The notes beneath the pieces are model-generated. The model was not told where the DNA came from. It was given only the letters and a program-made list of their open reading frames with translations, and did no database searches. Positions 1 through 9,741 of a stretch of 64,000 nucleotides of DNA are shown piece by piece. Source of the DNA: Flavipsychrobacter stenotrophus (lineage in GTDB: Bacteria > Bacteroidota > Bacteroidia > Chitinophagales > Chitinophagaceae); contig NZ_PPSL01000002.1 in assembly GCF_002954265.1 (NCBI RefSeq), positions 744,001 to 808,000 of the forward strand, read 5' to 3'. Position numbers and translations under genes: made by a program. The number at the start of each line of letters is the position of its first letter. Positions within the stretch are counted from its first letter, which is position 1.

Positions 1-687
1 ACTTTGTTGAGTATCCCGCGTAAGGAGTTGGATGAAGATGATGAAGCCAACTACGACCAGATGGGCGACGACCATATCTACACAACCGTAGCAACCCCCA
101 TGAGGGCTGATGCTTTTGAAATGAGCGAGCAGGAAAAGATAAGTACTATAGCATATCACTTCCGCGAAATAATGCATACGCTGGGTCTGGATCTTACGGA
201 TGACAGCCTGAAAGGCACACCACACCGGGTAGCCAAGATGTATATCAAAGAGATATTCTCGGGACTGGACCCTGCTAACAAACCTGCCATAGCCCTGTTT
301 GACAACAAGTATGGCTACAACCAGATGCTAATAGAGAAAGACATCACTTTCTTTAGTAACTGCGAGCATCATTTTGTGCCTATCTACGGACAGGCGCATG
401 TGGCGTACTTCTCGTCGGGCAAGGTAGTAGGACTGTCTAAGCTGAACCGCATAGTACAGTATTTTGCCAAAAGGCCGCAGGTGCAGGAGCGCCTAACCAT
501 GCAGATAGGTATGGAACTACAGGAAATGCTGGGCACGGAAGATGTAGCGGTGATCATAGACGCAAAGCATATGTGTGTATCATCTCGCGGTATCAAAGAT
601 GCGGCATCTGCCACCATCACCTCGTTTTATGGCGGTCAATTCAATGAGGAAAAAGTAAGAAACGAATTTTTACATCACTTGAAATAA
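1..687 (+). CDS. folE: GTP cyclohydrolase I, 5' end possibly off the window
   Basis: Converts GTP to 7,8-dihydroneopterin triphosphate, the first step of folate and pterin synthesis, in the cytoplasm. The frame is open to the left edge. About 227 residues are visible, close to the usual FolE length, so little or nothing is missing. Family motifs are present: the zinc-site CEHH within CEHHFVPIYG, the HxCxxxRG-type motif HMCVSSRG, and a GTPHRVAKM helix. The first in-frame candidate start in the window is a TTG at base 4; an ATG just outside the window is equally possible. A strong terminator follows and the next gene converges on it. Product assignment is secure; only the start is open. Confidence 0.95.
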   Translation, partial: TLLSIPRKELDEDDEANYDQMGDDHIYTTVATPMRADAFEMSEQEKISTIAYHFREIMHTLGLDLTDDSLKGTPHRVAKMYIKEIFSGLDPANKPAIALFDNKYGYNQMLIEKDITFFSNCEHHFVPIYGQAHVAYFSSGKVVGLSKLNRIVQYFAKRPQVQERLTMQIGMELQEMLGTEDVAVIIDAKHMCVSSRGIKDAASATITSFYGGQFNEEKVRNEFLHHLK

Positions 688-714
688 ATAATGGTGGACG
701 GTAGAGAGGATGGA

Positions 715-740
715 AAAGCCCGGCAGCAATGCCGGGCTTT
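715..740. terminator. Bidirectional hairpin terminator between folE and the regulator gene
   Basis: An 11-bp perfect stem (AAAGCCCGGCA / TGCCGGGCTTT) with a 4-nt loop lies in the gap between two convergent genes. It can serve both strands. Confidence 0.8.
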
Positions 741-774
741 GTTGTTGGTAAGCTTGAGGGGCAATAAAACTACC

Positions 775-1833
775 CTACCTTATCAGATTAACCAGTTTCT
801 TTTCGTCAACAATAATGATCTTACCGGTTTTGATGTCGATGAGGTTCTCGCTTTTGAAGTCGCTAAGTGTTCTTATGAGCGACTCTGTAGCGGTGCCGGC
901 AATGGTGGCCAGCTCTTCGCGGCTGATGTCGATCGTAAAGGGTTCTTTTTTATCTGTATGGTATTTCTTCTGCATGGCTATCAATGCACCAGCTACCTTT
1001 TTGCGAAGTGTATTGTAGGCGATGCCCAAAAGGTGATCTTCTTTGGCTATGACGTTTTTAGAGAGCAATGATATAAGCTTGCGCGAAATAGCAGGATTGG
1101 TGTTCAACAGGTCCTCAAAATCTTTACGTGGTATGAGCGTAAGTTCTGTTTCTTCTATTGCCTCTGCGGTTTCGTTATAAACGGTGTTTTCTATAAGCGA
1201 CGTGTACCCAAAAAAGTCGCCCTCGTTGTACAGGTCTATTACCAGGTCTTTACCGTCTTCGTGAGTCTTGTAGGTCTTAACCTTACCCTTCATGATGTAG
1301 AAAAGGTAATGGGGATTATTGCCCTGCTTGTAGATAACCTGGCGTTTCCGGTAGTTATTGCTGTTGCTTTCTTCGGTAAGGCTTTCAAGTGTTTTGTTAT
1401 TATCCAGGCTTGCACGCAATTCATTCAAACCCTGCATATCTGCCGACAGTGTCTTCCTGATGATGTCATTTTTCTTTAACCTGCTTTCTATAGCATTCAG
1501 CAATTCATTACCAGAAAATGGCTTGGTGATGTAGTCATCAGCACCCATCTCCATAGCAGCCCTGAAGTCGCTGCGTTCACTTTTTGAGGTAAGAAAGATA
1601 AAAGGGATATTTTGAGTAGCAGGGTCTTTGTGGAGCACATGCAATACACCATAGCCGTCTATTCCCGGCATCATGATATCGCAGATGATGAGATCGGGCA
1701 TGTTCTTTTGTGCCACATCTACCCCTTCCTTGCCATTAGCAGCTGTAAGTACTTTGTAGTCTGAAAGCGTAAGGATCTCTTCTACATTTTCCCTGATGTC
1801 TTCGTTATCTTCTATTATGAGAATTGTTTTCAT
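775..1833 (-). CDS. Response regulator fused to a CRP/FNR-type transcription factor
   Basis: A 352-residue cytoplasmic regulator. Residues 1-120 form a receiver domain with acidic EDNED near the N-terminus, phospho-acceptor Asp in ICDIMMPG, and KPF at the end. A linker follows, then a cyclic-nucleotide-binding fold (about 155-265) and a C-terminal winged helix of the Crp family. The recognition helix (GTATESLIRTLSDF) aligns with the FNR/CRP helix and keeps the Glu and Arg that read the TGA core. The only cysteine lies in the receiver domain, so it cannot bind an FNR-type Fe-S cluster; the signal should come by phosphorylation. The start is the ATG at 1833, 4 nt after the stop of the kinase gene; the longer frame would run into that gene. 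It is co-transcribed with the kinase and is the best candidate to bind the TGA-N6-TCA-type sites across the oxidase region. Confidence 0.88.
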   Translation of the reverse strand: MKTILIIEDNEDIRENVEEILTLSDYKVLTAANGKEGVDVAQKNMPDLIICDIMMPGIDGYGVLHVLHKDPATQNIPFIFLTSKSERSDFRAAMEMGADDYITKPFSGNELLNAIESRLKKNDIIRKTLSADMQGLNELRASLDNNKTLESLTEESNSNNYRKRQVIYKQGNNPHYLFYIMKGKVKTYKTHEDGKDLVIDLYNEGDFFGYTSLIENTVYNETAEAIEETELTLIPRKDFEDLLNTNPAISRKLISLLSKNVIAKEDHLLGIAYNTLRKKVAGALIAMQKKYHTDKKEPFTIDISREELATIAGTATESLIRTLSDFKSENLIDIKTGKIIIVDEKKLVNLIR

Positions 1834-1837
1834 TTTT

Positions 1838-3553
1838 CTATTTATTATTAGGAAAAGTAATGGTGAATTTGGTACCCTCTCCGAGTTTACTTTCGCATAC
1901 CACCTTGCCATTCATCAACTCGGCATATTTACTTACTATATGCAACCCCAGACCGGTACCCTGTATATTGGTAACATTAGACGACCTGAAGAAGCGCTTA
2001 GACAAGCTGTCTTTATCTTCGTCGGGAATGCCAATACCATGATCGGCAACTGACAGTACCATTCGGCCGGTATTTGTTTCTGTGACCAGGTCGATCACCG
2101 ATCCTTCTCCAGAGAATTTTATGGCGTTAGAAAGCAGGTTGATGACGATATGTTTTATCATTGACGGATCGAGCATCACTGCTGCCTCTGCGCCAATATG
2201 AGTGTAGTTTATCGTTTGCTCTTTCTTCAACAAATGATGTACCTCTTGTATTACTTCATCTATCTGCTCTTTTATATCGTACTGCTGATAGTTGGGGTGT
2301 ATATTCCCTTCTTCTATTTTACCAACAGACAGGAAGTCGTTCAGAATCTCGGTAAGTGAGGTCACTGAAGATACTATTCGTTGTATATGTTTTTCGCGTT
2401 GTGGCTGCTCTTCGCTTTTCATGTAGCGGGAAAGCAGATAGGCGGAAGATAAAACGGCGCTCAGCGGCGTTCTGAACTCATGCGATGCCATAGAAACAAA
2501 GCGCGACTTCAATTCATTCAGTTCCTTTTCTTTTTCGAAAGCCGCACGCAATTCTGTTTCTGCTTTCTTCTTCTCTGAAATGTCAATGGCTATACCCAGG
2601 AAGCCAGACACATTATTCTGAGCGTCTTTGAGCTGTGTAATATTCAACGAAACAAAAAAGACACTGCCATCTTTTCTTATGTAGTGCCACTCCTGATTGT
2701 TGTCCCGGCCAATGGTCATTGCCGTTATAAACACATCGAAACCCGGCGCAACAGCTTTGCCAGAGATAGCAGTAAATTCCTCCGCTTTCTGCGCCAGCTC
2801 TTCTTTAAGATGGAAGTCCGCAACATTTAGCTTACCAATAGCTTCTGAAGCAGAATAGCCCAGCCACTTTTCGGCAGCCGGATTGAAGAACTGCAGCACC
2901 CCTTCTTTGTCTGAGACGAATATAATGGCACCGGCATGGTTCCAAATGTTGTTTAAAAAGGTATTGACCCGCTCCAGCTCCGCATCCTTTCTTTCTGTTT
3001 CCTTTATCTGGTTGCCCAACTGCTCTACGGTAATGGCCAGCGACTGCGAGCCTTCTTTAACCTTTTCTTCGAGGTGGGTATTTAGCTGTATGATGGCCTG
3101 CTCGGTCTCCTTACGCTGGGTAATATCATTAATGAATGCGAGGGAATAGCTATCCTCACCGATCTTATAATGTCCCAGGCTAACTTCTACAGGAAATTCA
3201 GTACCGTTTTTTCTTAGTCCGGATAGTTCCATGCCCAGGCCCATAGGGCGACTGTGAGGATTGCCACTAAAATTTTCTCTATGCTTTACATGCTTTGTTT
3301 CGTAGCGTTTGGGAATAAGTACTTCTACTTTTTTGCCGATCAGCCCACCCTCTTCATACCCAAATTGTTGCTCTATATGCTTATTAGCCATCTGGATATC
3401 TCCGGAGGCATTAGTTATCAAAATACCAATACTGGCATAATTGAAAAGCGCATGGAAAGTATCATTGTCTAACGTAGTAAACGGCATGCTTAAATGTAAG
3501 GTAAAATCCTCTAAAGAAGAAGTAATCTTCTTGTCTGTATGCTTAGCGGCCAT
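1838..3553 (-). CDS. Two-PAS sensor histidine kinase with FixL-like PAS
   Basis: A 571-residue soluble kinase with no obvious membrane segment. PAS 1 spans about 28-150, a short coiled coil follows, then PAS 2 (about 190-330), HisKA with SHEFRTPL, and an ATPase domain with NLLSNAIKFS, GIGIP and GTGLGL boxes. In PAS 1, His88 and the GLGM segment (Met108) sit at the same spacing, 20 residues, as the haem ligand His200 and Arg220 of Bradyrhizobium FixL. This suggests, but does not prove, haem binding. The next gene, 4 nt away, is its likely partner regulator. A TGA-N6-TCA palindrome lies 37 bp upstream. The start could also be Met23 (position 3487), since the predicted transcript starts almost at 3553. 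Confidence 0.85.
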   Translation of the reverse strand: MAAKHTDKKITSSLEDFTLHLSMPFTTLDNDTFHALFNYASIGILITNASGDIQMANKHIEQQFGYEEGGLIGKKVEVLIPKRYETKHVKHRENFSGNPHSRPMGLGMELSGLRKNGTEFPVEVSLGHYKIGEDSYSLAFINDITQRKETEQAIIQLNTHLEEKVKEGSQSLAITVEQLGNQIKETERKDAELERVNTFLNNIWNHAGAIIFVSDKEGVLQFFNPAAEKWLGYSASEAIGKLNVADFHLKEELAQKAEEFTAISGKAVAPGFDVFITAMTIGRDNNQEWHYIRKDGSVFFVSLNITQLKDAQNNVSGFLGIAIDISEKKKAETELRAAFEKEKELNELKSRFVSMASHEFRTPLSAVLSSAYLLSRYMKSEEQPQREKHIQRIVSSVTSLTEILNDFLSVGKIEEGNIHPNYQQYDIKEQIDEVIQEVHHLLKKEQTINYTHIGAEAAVMLDPSMIKHIVINLLSNAIKFSGEGSVIDLVTETNTGRMVLSVADHGIGIPDEDKDSLSKRFFRSSNVTNIQGTGLGLHIVSKYAELMNGKVVCESKLGEGTKFTITFPNNK

Positions 3554-3589
3554 ATGGATAAATGTCGCAGGGATTTATGTGTTGAAAAA

Positions 3590-3601
3590 TGACCGTCGTC
3601 A
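3590..3601. promoter_or_regulatory. FNR/CRP-like palindrome upstream of the sensor kinase
   Basis: TGACCGTCGTCA, a TGAC-N4-GTCA palindrome, lies between the TauE/SafE gene and the kinase start. At the spacing seen for the other sites, the minus strand reads GACATTTA, a weak match to TAnnTTTG. Autoregulation of the kinase-regulator pair is inferred. Confidence 0.5.
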
Positions 3602-3620
3602 GGATTCGTGCTGCTTGAGA

Positions 3621-4328
3621 TCATTTTTTATGACAGCAGGAGTGAATCTCACCGTTTGTAACCTGTACCTTGGGACTGAGATAAGGAATATCGAGATTTA
3701 AGCCTCTAAGCAGGAAGAGACAACCGAAGCCAAATACAAATATTGGTGTGAGTGCCTTAAAAGCATTTGCCTTGCCAAAATTTAGCTTGCTCCTGAACAG
3801 AATAATACTTACCAGCATAGGCATGGTGCCCATACCGAAAAAGTAAGCAAATGAAACCGCCTCTAAAGGAGAGTGCAGCACCATAACAGCAGAAAGCATC
3901 ATGTACACAAGCCCGCAAGGCAACATACCATTGAGGAGTCCTGACATAGCTATAGACGGCATATCGGGCTGCCCGATAAATCGACTGAGCATACGCTTGG
4001 TAAATTCGGTCCACGGCAGTTTTATTTGTAGCTTAAGTCCGAGAGGAATGAAGGTAGCAATGCCCGCTGCCAGGAGTAAACTACCCAAACCCATTGAAAT
4101 GTACTGCTGTATGCGGGGATTAAAACTATCGCGAAAAGAATAAATGATGAATGCCATTAGCGCATAGACCGATATACGCGCCAGGTGATAGAGGCCAATT
4201 GCTGCAACTTTACGTGCACCTTTAAATTGGTGAAAAGGCAGGAACATCATTATAGGACCGCACATACCCGCGCAATGCAGGCTACCGGTAAAACCCATTA
4301 ATAACGCTACTGCTAAACCGCCACTCAT
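3621..4328 (-). CDS. Sulfite exporter TauE/SafE family membrane protein of the cbb3 locus
   Basis: A 235-residue integral membrane protein with about six hydrophobic helices. The N-terminal GFTGSLHCAGMCGP motif is typical of the UreH/TauE-like proteins that accompany cbb3 oxidase maturation genes. The protein ends in Cys-Cys-His-Lys-Lys. Its ATG overlaps the stop of ccoH by 4 nt (ATGA), so the two are translationally coupled. Position and motif suggest a role in copper or thiol handling during oxidase assembly. That role is inferred from context, since the substrate is not readable from sequence. Confidence 0.8.
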   Translation of the reverse strand: MSGGLAVALLMGFTGSLHCAGMCGPIMMFLPFHQFKGARKVAAIGLYHLARISVYALMAFIIYSFRDSFNPRIQQYISMGLGSLLLAAGIATFIPLGLKLQIKLPWTEFTKRMLSRFIGQPDMPSIAMSGLLNGMLPCGLVYMMLSAVMVLHSPLEAVSFAYFFGMGTMPMLVSIILFRSKLNFGKANAFKALTPIFVFGFGCLFLLRGLNLDIPYLSPKVQVTNGEIHSCCHKK

Positions 4329-4771
4329 GATGTATGCAGATTTAGTTCGGCTTCGTAATAAAAATTCTGACCATTGGCGCTATAACGCACCTTAACGGTG
4401 TACTTTGTTGGCATCAATCCGGTTCTTGGTATCACCAACTTATTGTTGCTGGTAGTAATGGTAAAATTCTTATCCCAATCCTGGTTAGCCGCAGAATAAA
4501 AATTGACATCACCCTTAAGATCGGCCTTACTGAACTCTGCCGGGAAGTCTATTATCACTTCACTTGCATTGGCATGAACAGATAGTTCACCTGCCAGGTT
4601 CGCCTGGTTTTTACTGGCATCCAGCACACCCTGGTATGCGATCTCGTCTTTGTAATAATCTTTAGATACAAGATCTATCTTCTGACGGCTGCTTGCAACC
4701 ACCAGTCCTACTATCAGGACTACAAATACACCGTACAGTCCGCCTATTTTCCATCCCCATCCAATTTTCAT
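4325..4771 (-). CDS. ccoH: cbb3 oxidase assembly protein CcoH/FixH
   Basis: A 148-residue protein with one N-terminal membrane helix (about 8-28) and a periplasmic beta-rich domain. FixH/CcoH proteins help assemble cbb3-type cytochrome oxidase. The YYKDEIAYQ segment after the helix is the family hallmark. It sits 12 nt after ccoG and overlaps the following gene by 4 nt, inside the cco operon. Confidence 0.85.
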   Translation of the reverse strand: MKIGWGWKIGGLYGVFVVLIVGLVVASSRQKIDLVSKDYYKDEIAYQGVLDASKNQANLAGELSVHANASEVIIDFPAEFSKADLKGDVNFYSAANQDWDKNFTITTSNNKLVIPRTGLMPTKYTVKVRYSANGQNFYYEAELNLHTS

Positions 4772-4783
4772 AAAAGTGTTGTT

Positions 4784-6193
4784 TTAATTACCGTCATTAA
4801 ATGGCCCCAAGAATGATGTTGTAATGGTGCTTATCTTCTTACCATGCTCATAGACACCTATCTTTAACTTAGTAGTTCTCTGCCTAACGGAGCTCTTGTC
4901 GAGATAGACAAACATGCTGCCGGCGACAATACCATCTTTAGGAATTTTAAGCCTTGTTTCACCAACCAGCTTTATATACCCCTTAAAGTTCTCGGGAACC
5001 AATGTTATCTCCTTTTCCTCGAACGTTTTATTGAGCATTTTGTAGTTATACAGATTGCTCAATTCATTATGAGGCTGCTCCTGATACAACTGACCAGGAG
5101 TCCGCAACAACGTAATACCAACATCGGTGCGGCTGGCTAACAACCATACCAACACACCCAGCAACAGGCACATAACGAAGCTATAAGCCTTCATCTTCAC
5201 CGTAAATACCCATGGCCTGTTTTTGGCAATGTTATTTTCAGAGGCCATTCTTATCAGGCCCTTCGGCAGGTTCACTGCCTCCATCATCCTGTCGCAGGCA
5301 TCAATACATGCGGTGCAGTTGACACATTCCAATTGAGTGCCATTACGTATATCTATGCCGGTAGGGCAAACCTTTACGCATTGCTCGCAATCTATGCAAT
5401 CGCCGGCCGTACGCTCTTCACTCTTGCGGAATTTAGCTCTTGTTTCGCCTCTCTTATAATCGTAAGCAACGATCATAGAATTACGATCGAGCAGTACACC
5501 CTGCATACGGCCATACGGACAGATAACAGTGCATATCTGTTCGCGCATCCACAGGTAAACAAAGAAGAAGACTGTTGTAAAAGTGACCAGAGAAACAAAT
5601 GTGCCTACATGCAGCGCAAATGACTCAGAGATCATCTTATACATCTCAGAAACGCCAATGATGTAAGAAAGGAATGTATTGGCTATGAGAAAACTAACCA
5701 TCCAGAAAGCCAACCATTTGCTCCCTTTCCTAAGGATCTTATTCGTATCCCACGGAGATCTTTCCAATATCTTCTGCTCAGCAGCAGTGCCTTCTATAAG
5801 ATATTCAATACGCCGGAAGACCATCTCCATAAAGATGGTCTGCGGACAGGCCCAACCACAGAACACCCTACCAAAGACAACTGTGAACAATGCTATAAAA
5901 ACAATGAACACGATCATACCCAAGGCGAAGATGAAGAAATCCTGCGGCCAGAATATTTGCCCGAAGAGGATGAATTTCCTCTCCAGGATGTTTATTAGAA
6001 ATAACGGATGTCCTTTATACTTGAGAAACGGCAATCCGAAAAACAAAAGCAGGTAAAAAGCTGTAAATGCTGTACGCAGCGTATAAAACCTACCTTTGGG
6101 TTGTTGTGCAAATATCCACACTCTTTTCCCCTTCTTATCGATCGTTGCCACCTTATCACGAAAAGACGACTTAATATCTATTTGCTCACTCAT
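4784..6193 (-). CDS. ccoG: cbb3 oxidase maturation ferredoxin-like protein CcoG
   Basis: A 469-residue membrane protein, the usual length for CcoG/FixG, thought to reduce copper for CcoI-dependent insertion into the oxidase. Visible features are CGWACPQ and CTVICPYGRMQG near membrane helices, two 4Fe-4S motifs (CIDCEQCVKVCP and CVNCTACIDACD), and the FixG Ig-like C-terminal domain. About five transmembrane helices are apparent. It is 10 nt downstream of ccoP. Confidence 0.95.
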   Translation of the reverse strand: MSEQIDIKSSFRDKVATIDKKGKRVWIFAQQPKGRFYTLRTAFTAFYLLLFFGLPFLKYKGHPLFLINILERKFILFGQIFWPQDFFIFALGMIVFIVFIALFTVVFGRVFCGWACPQTIFMEMVFRRIEYLIEGTAAEQKILERSPWDTNKILRKGSKWLAFWMVSFLIANTFLSYIIGVSEMYKMISESFALHVGTFVSLVTFTTVFFFVYLWMREQICTVICPYGRMQGVLLDRNSMIVAYDYKRGETRAKFRKSEERTAGDCIDCEQCVKVCPTGIDIRNGTQLECVNCTACIDACDRMMEAVNLPKGLIRMASENNIAKNRPWVFTVKMKAYSFVMCLLLGVLVWLLASRTDVGITLLRTPGQLYQEQPHNELSNLYNYKMLNKTFEEKEITLVPENFKGYIKLVGETRLKIPKDGIVAGSMFVYLDKSSVRQRTTKLKIGVYEHGKKISTITTSFLGPFNDGN

Positions 6194-6203
6194 GGTACTA
6201 TTC

Positions 6204-7367
6204 TTATTTACCCGCTACCGGCTGAACTGCCGCACTATCCTTAGTCTCTTTTGGTGTTGTTTCTATGTATAACTCACCCTGCGGCGCCTTTGGCGTAAGC
6301 GGATGCGTTCCTTTAAGTGTCTTAATAAAGCTTGCAACTTCCTGCATCTGTTTAGGAGACAGGTCATCTTTCCAGCTCTTCATACCCTTATCCTGCCAGC
6401 CGTACTTAACAGACTTGAAGATGTCTTTTAGCCCGCCGCCATGTAGCCAGTATTCATCTGTAAGGTTAGGCCCTACCGTACCGCCACCGTCTGCCAGGTG
6501 ACAAGGCGCACAATTCTTTACGAATGTTTCCCTACCCGCTGCAATAGCCGCAGGATCACTGAGCAATGTTACTGTAGCTTCATCAACGTTGTTGGCTGAT
6601 TTAGCAAGGTATGCAGCCTTGTCTGCCTCACCCTGAACCATTTCAGTAGTATATTCTTCCAATTGGCTTTGCCCGTCGTGAGATACATGGAAACGATAGA
6701 TGTATACGATACCCACCAGGATAGTGATATAGAAACCATAGATCCACCATGGAGGCAATGCATTATCCAACTCCATAATGCCGTCGTAGTTATGATCGAG
6801 CAAAATATCCTTTTCCTTCTCGATAGATGCAGCACTGTTGAACTTGTCCCAGAACCAACTCTTCTTAGCAATAGCGCGGGCTTTCGCCTGCAGCTCCGGA
6901 ACATCCCTGATAACCCTAAGCAGGATATTAATGATGATGGTCAATGCGAACACTATAACTAACTCCAAAGTGATCAAACCAACCAGAGCGTAGAAATCGT
7001 TTACAGGAATACCACTGATACTGGTCACCTTGGGCGCTACAGCGGCTTCTGCGGCGGGTTCGATAGCAGCAAAGCTAGTAGCTGAAGTGAAGATGAAAAG
7101 CAACAGCAACATTGTCTTAGCAGCAATAGATGAACCCTGCTTTTCCTTCTTATTCTTCTCCCTAACTACAAATGTGAGCTGGCGCAGGGTGTTGGACAGC
7201 ATTCCTATTACAAACAACAGGATCAATACTAACCCAACAAGACACAATAACGTCATGTTGTACCCTATTCCTTTATCGTCTGACGCGGTAGTTGCTGCTA
7301 AACTCAACTGAGGAAGTAACATTGCGCCTATTGCAGAAAAAACGACCGCTTTTTTATGTAAATGCAT
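6204..7367 (-). CDS. ccoP: cbb3 oxidase cytochrome c subunit CcoP, mono-haem
   Basis: A 387-residue subunit that passes electrons to the oxidase core. There is one haem c site (CAPCH, about residue 285) with a later Met ligand candidate; proteobacterial CcoP has two CxxCH motifs. The N-terminal half is unusual. A signal-like stretch plus a membrane helix (1-60) is followed by a second signal-like stretch plus helix (about 85-150), then a third helix near 210 with the LPPWW motif typical of CcoP. The first 110 residues could be a fused extra subunit or an internal duplication. The gene lies 20 nt after the ccoQ-like gene. Confidence 0.9.
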   Translation of the reverse strand: MHLHKKAVVFSAIGAMLLPQLSLAATTASDDKGIGYNMTLLCLVGLVLILLFVIGMLSNTLRQLTFVVREKNKKEKQGSSIAAKTMLLLLFIFTSATSFAAIEPAAEAAVAPKVTSISGIPVNDFYALVGLITLELVIVFALTIIINILLRVIRDVPELQAKARAIAKKSWFWDKFNSAASIEKEKDILLDHNYDGIMELDNALPPWWIYGFYITILVGIVYIYRFHVSHDGQSQLEEYTTEMVQGEADKAAYLAKSANNVDEATVTLLSDPAAIAAGRETFVKNCAPCHLADGGGTVGPNLTDEYWLHGGGLKDIFKSVKYGWQDKGMKSWKDDLSPKQMQEVASFIKTLKGTHPLTPKAPQGELYIETTPKETKDSAAVQPVAGK

Positions 7368-7387
7368 ATGCCTGTTGTCTTTGAAAA

Positions 7388-7561
7388 TTATTGATTGTTC
7401 TTTTCGGGAAATGGTATGTTCTTCAACTCTTCTATGTATTTCTTATCGGCTCTCGCAGACCATGTTGCCATGGCTGCGAAAAACACGAAGAATATAGTGA
7501 GCGAGGTAAGCGGGTATATGCCCACGCCAGTAATATGCTCCAGATAGTGTATGAATTTCAT
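7388..7561 (-). CDS. ccoQ: CcoQ-like small subunit of cbb3 oxidase
   Basis: A 57-residue protein starting MKFIHYLEHITGVGIYP, with one membrane helix (about 15-33) and a charged tail. Size, topology and position between ccoNO and ccoP match CcoQ. It begins 3 nt after the ccoNO stop, so it is coupled. Sequence similarity to proteobacterial CcoQ is too weak to see by eye; the call rests on context. Confidence 0.75.
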   Translation of the reverse strand: MKFIHYLEHITGVGIYPLTSLTIFFVFFAAMATWSARADKKYIEELKNIPFPEKNNQ

Positions 7562-7564
7562 TGT

Positions 7565-9718
7565 TTAATTATTAGGGGTGACTTTTTGTTCGCGCTTGAT
7601 ATCAGTACCAACTCTCTGGAGGTATGCGATCAATGCAATGATCTCCTTGTCGCTCTTGATGGTTATTTTATCCTTAGCCAGGTTGGCTGCTATACCGTTG
7701 GCCTGCTTCATGAGCTCATCGTTGGCAATTCTGTCATAACCAGCCGCATAAGGAACACCCAGCGTTATCATTGCGCGGATCTTTGCTCCAGTTATAGCCG
7801 TATCCAGATTATTTTTGAACAGCCAAGGATAGTTAGGCATGATAGTGCCCGGAGAAATACTGCCCGGTTCGTACATGTGGTTGAAGTGCCAGCTATCAGG
7901 ATATTTACCACCTATTCTAGCCAGATCGGGACCGGTACGTTTACTACCCCACTGGAAAGGATGATCATAAACAAACTCACCTGCTTTTGAATATTCACCG
8001 TAACGAACAACCTCACTTCTGAAAGGGCGTATCATTTGGCTATGACATAAGTAACAACCTTCACGTACATATATGTCTCTACCTTGCAGTTCAAGCGGAG
8101 TATATGGTTTTACACTAGCAATTGTTGGTATGTTTGATTTTACCATAAAGGTCGGTATCATCTCTATCATACCACCTATAGCCACTACTATAAGACTGAT
8201 TACAAGCAACTGTATAGGACGACGTTCTATCCATCTGTGCCAGTGCTGTGTGCTGTGAGCAACATATACCTTACTAAGTGGTGCTGCTTCGGCGGGTTCT
8301 TCGTTTAGTACATTACCGGCCTTCACGGTCTTATACAAGTTGTAACACATGATAAGCGCACCAAAAAGGAATAACACACCACCTACACCACGCATTGCAT
8401 AGAAAGGCTGCATTTGCTTAACAGTATCCAGAAATTGATATTTAAGTGTGCCCTCCGGAGTAAACTCCTTCCATGCCAGGCTCTGCATAAAGCCAGCCCA
8501 ATACATAGGAACCACATAGAATACTATACCGAGTGTACCTATCCAGAAGTGCCTGTTGGCCAGCTTTACGGAATATAACTTAGTACGGAATATTTTCGGG
8601 ATCAGGTAGTAAAGGATACCAAATGTGAGGAAGCCGTTCCAACCCAGCGCACCTACGTGAACGTGTGCAATGGTCCAGTCTGTAAAGTGACTGATAGCGT
8701 TAACGCTCTTCAGACTCAGCATTGGTCCTTCGAAAGTAGCCATACCATATGCGGTAACAGCAACTACCATAAATTTAAGAACAGGATCTTCTCTTACTTT
8801 ATCCCATGCACCACGGAGGGTAAACAAACCGTTGAGCATACCACCCCATGATGGCGCCAAAAGCATGATGGAGAAAACGGTACCTAATGACTGTGCCCAA
8901 TCGGGCAATGCTGTATATAACAAGTGGTGAGGACCTGCCCAGATATACAGGAATATAAGTGCCCAGAAGTGAATAATAGACAACCTATAAGAATAAACCG
9001 GCCTGTTTGCTGCCTTAGGCAGGAAGTAATACATCAAACCCAGATATGGAGTAGTGAGGAAGAACGCAACCGCATTGTGGCCATACCACCATTGTACCAG
9101 GGCGTCCTGTACACCGGCATACCAGGAGTAAGACTTCATCATTGAAAATGGAAGCTCTATTGAGTTAACTATGTGGAGCATAGCAACTGTAACGAACGTG
9201 GCTATATAGAACCAGATAGCAACATACAGGTGGCGTTCGCGCCTTTTTAATATAGTACCAAACATGTTCCAACCGAATGCTACCCATACAAGTGCTATAA
9301 GAATATCTATCGGCCATTCCAGTTCGGCATACTCTTTACCGGATGTATAACCGGCAAGAAGCGTTATGGCCGCCAGCACTATAATAGACTGCCAACCCCA
9401 GAAGTGAAATTTGCTCAGCTTATCGCTAAACATCCTGGCTTTACAGAGGCGTTGCAAAGAATAATAAACACCCATGAAAATACCATTACCCACAAACGCA
9501 AAGATGATAGCGTTGGTGTGGACCGGCCTTACCCTACCAAAGGTTGTTGCAGCCATATTCATGTTAAGCACAGGAAATACTAACTGGAATGCCGCAAGTA
9601 TACCCGCGAGCATACCAACCACTCCCCAAATAATGGTGGCATAGGCAAACCATTTTACAGTTTTGTTGTCATAGAAAAACTTATCGTTTTGTAAAGACAC
9701 ATTTGCATCTAACTCCAT
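7565..9718 (-). CDS. ccoNO: Fused cbb3 cytochrome c oxidase subunits I and II (CcoN-CcoO)
   Basis: A 717-residue fusion that forms the oxygen-reducing core. The first ~470 residues are CcoN, with twelve or so membrane helices, the haem/copper histidines in [11 protein letters not shown] and [11 protein letters not shown], and GPHHLLY. The last ~240 residues are CcoO, with one membrane anchor and one haem c site ([15 protein letters not shown]). Separate ccoN and ccoO genes are the proteobacterial pattern; the fusion is common in Bacteroidota. ccoS lies 23 nt upstream and the ccoQ-like gene 3 nt downstream. Confidence 0.96.
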   Translation of the reverse strand: MELDANVSLQNDKFFYDNKTVKWFAYATIIWGVVGMLAGILAAFQLVFPVLNMNMAATTFGRVRPVHTNAIIFAFVGNGIFMGVYYSLQRLCKARMFSDKLSKFHFWGWQSIIVLAAITLLAGYTSGKEYAELEWPIDILIALVWVAFGWNMFGTILKRRERHLYVAIWFYIATFVTVAMLHIVNSIELPFSMMKSYSWYAGVQDALVQWWYGHNAVAFFLTTPYLGLMYYFLPKAANRPVYSYRLSIIHFWALIFLYIWAGPHHLLYTALPDWAQSLGTVFSIMLLAPSWGGMLNGLFTLRGAWDKVREDPVLKFMVVAVTAYGMATFEGPMLSLKSVNAISHFTDWTIAHVHVGALGWNGFLTFGILYYLIPKIFRTKLYSVKLANRHFWIGTLGIVFYVVPMYWAGFMQSLAWKEFTPEGTLKYQFLDTVKQMQPFYAMRGVGGVLFLFGALIMCYNLYKTVKAGNVLNEEPAEAAPLSKVYVAHSTQHWHRWIERRPIQLLVISLIVVAIGGMIEMIPTFMVKSNIPTIASVKPYTPLELQGRDIYVREGCYLCHSQMIRPFRSEVVRYGEYSKAGEFVYDHPFQWGSKRTGPDLARIGGKYPDSWHFNHMYEPGSISPGTIMPNYPWLFKNNLDTAITGAKIRAMITLGVPYAAGYDRIANDELMKQANGIAANLAKDKITIKSDKEIIALIAYLQRVGTDIKREQKVTPNN

Positions 9719-9741
9719 ACTCCTGGTTTTTGTGTTATTAT

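Noticed and set aside
691-1071. Plus-strand open frame of 126 codons
   Set aside because: It lies over the terminator and antisense to the DNA-binding domain of the response regulator; the opposite strand has clear family motifs.
7391-7990. Plus-strand open frame of 199 codons
   Set aside because: Antisense to ccoQ and the haem c part of ccoNO; no recognisable protein features.
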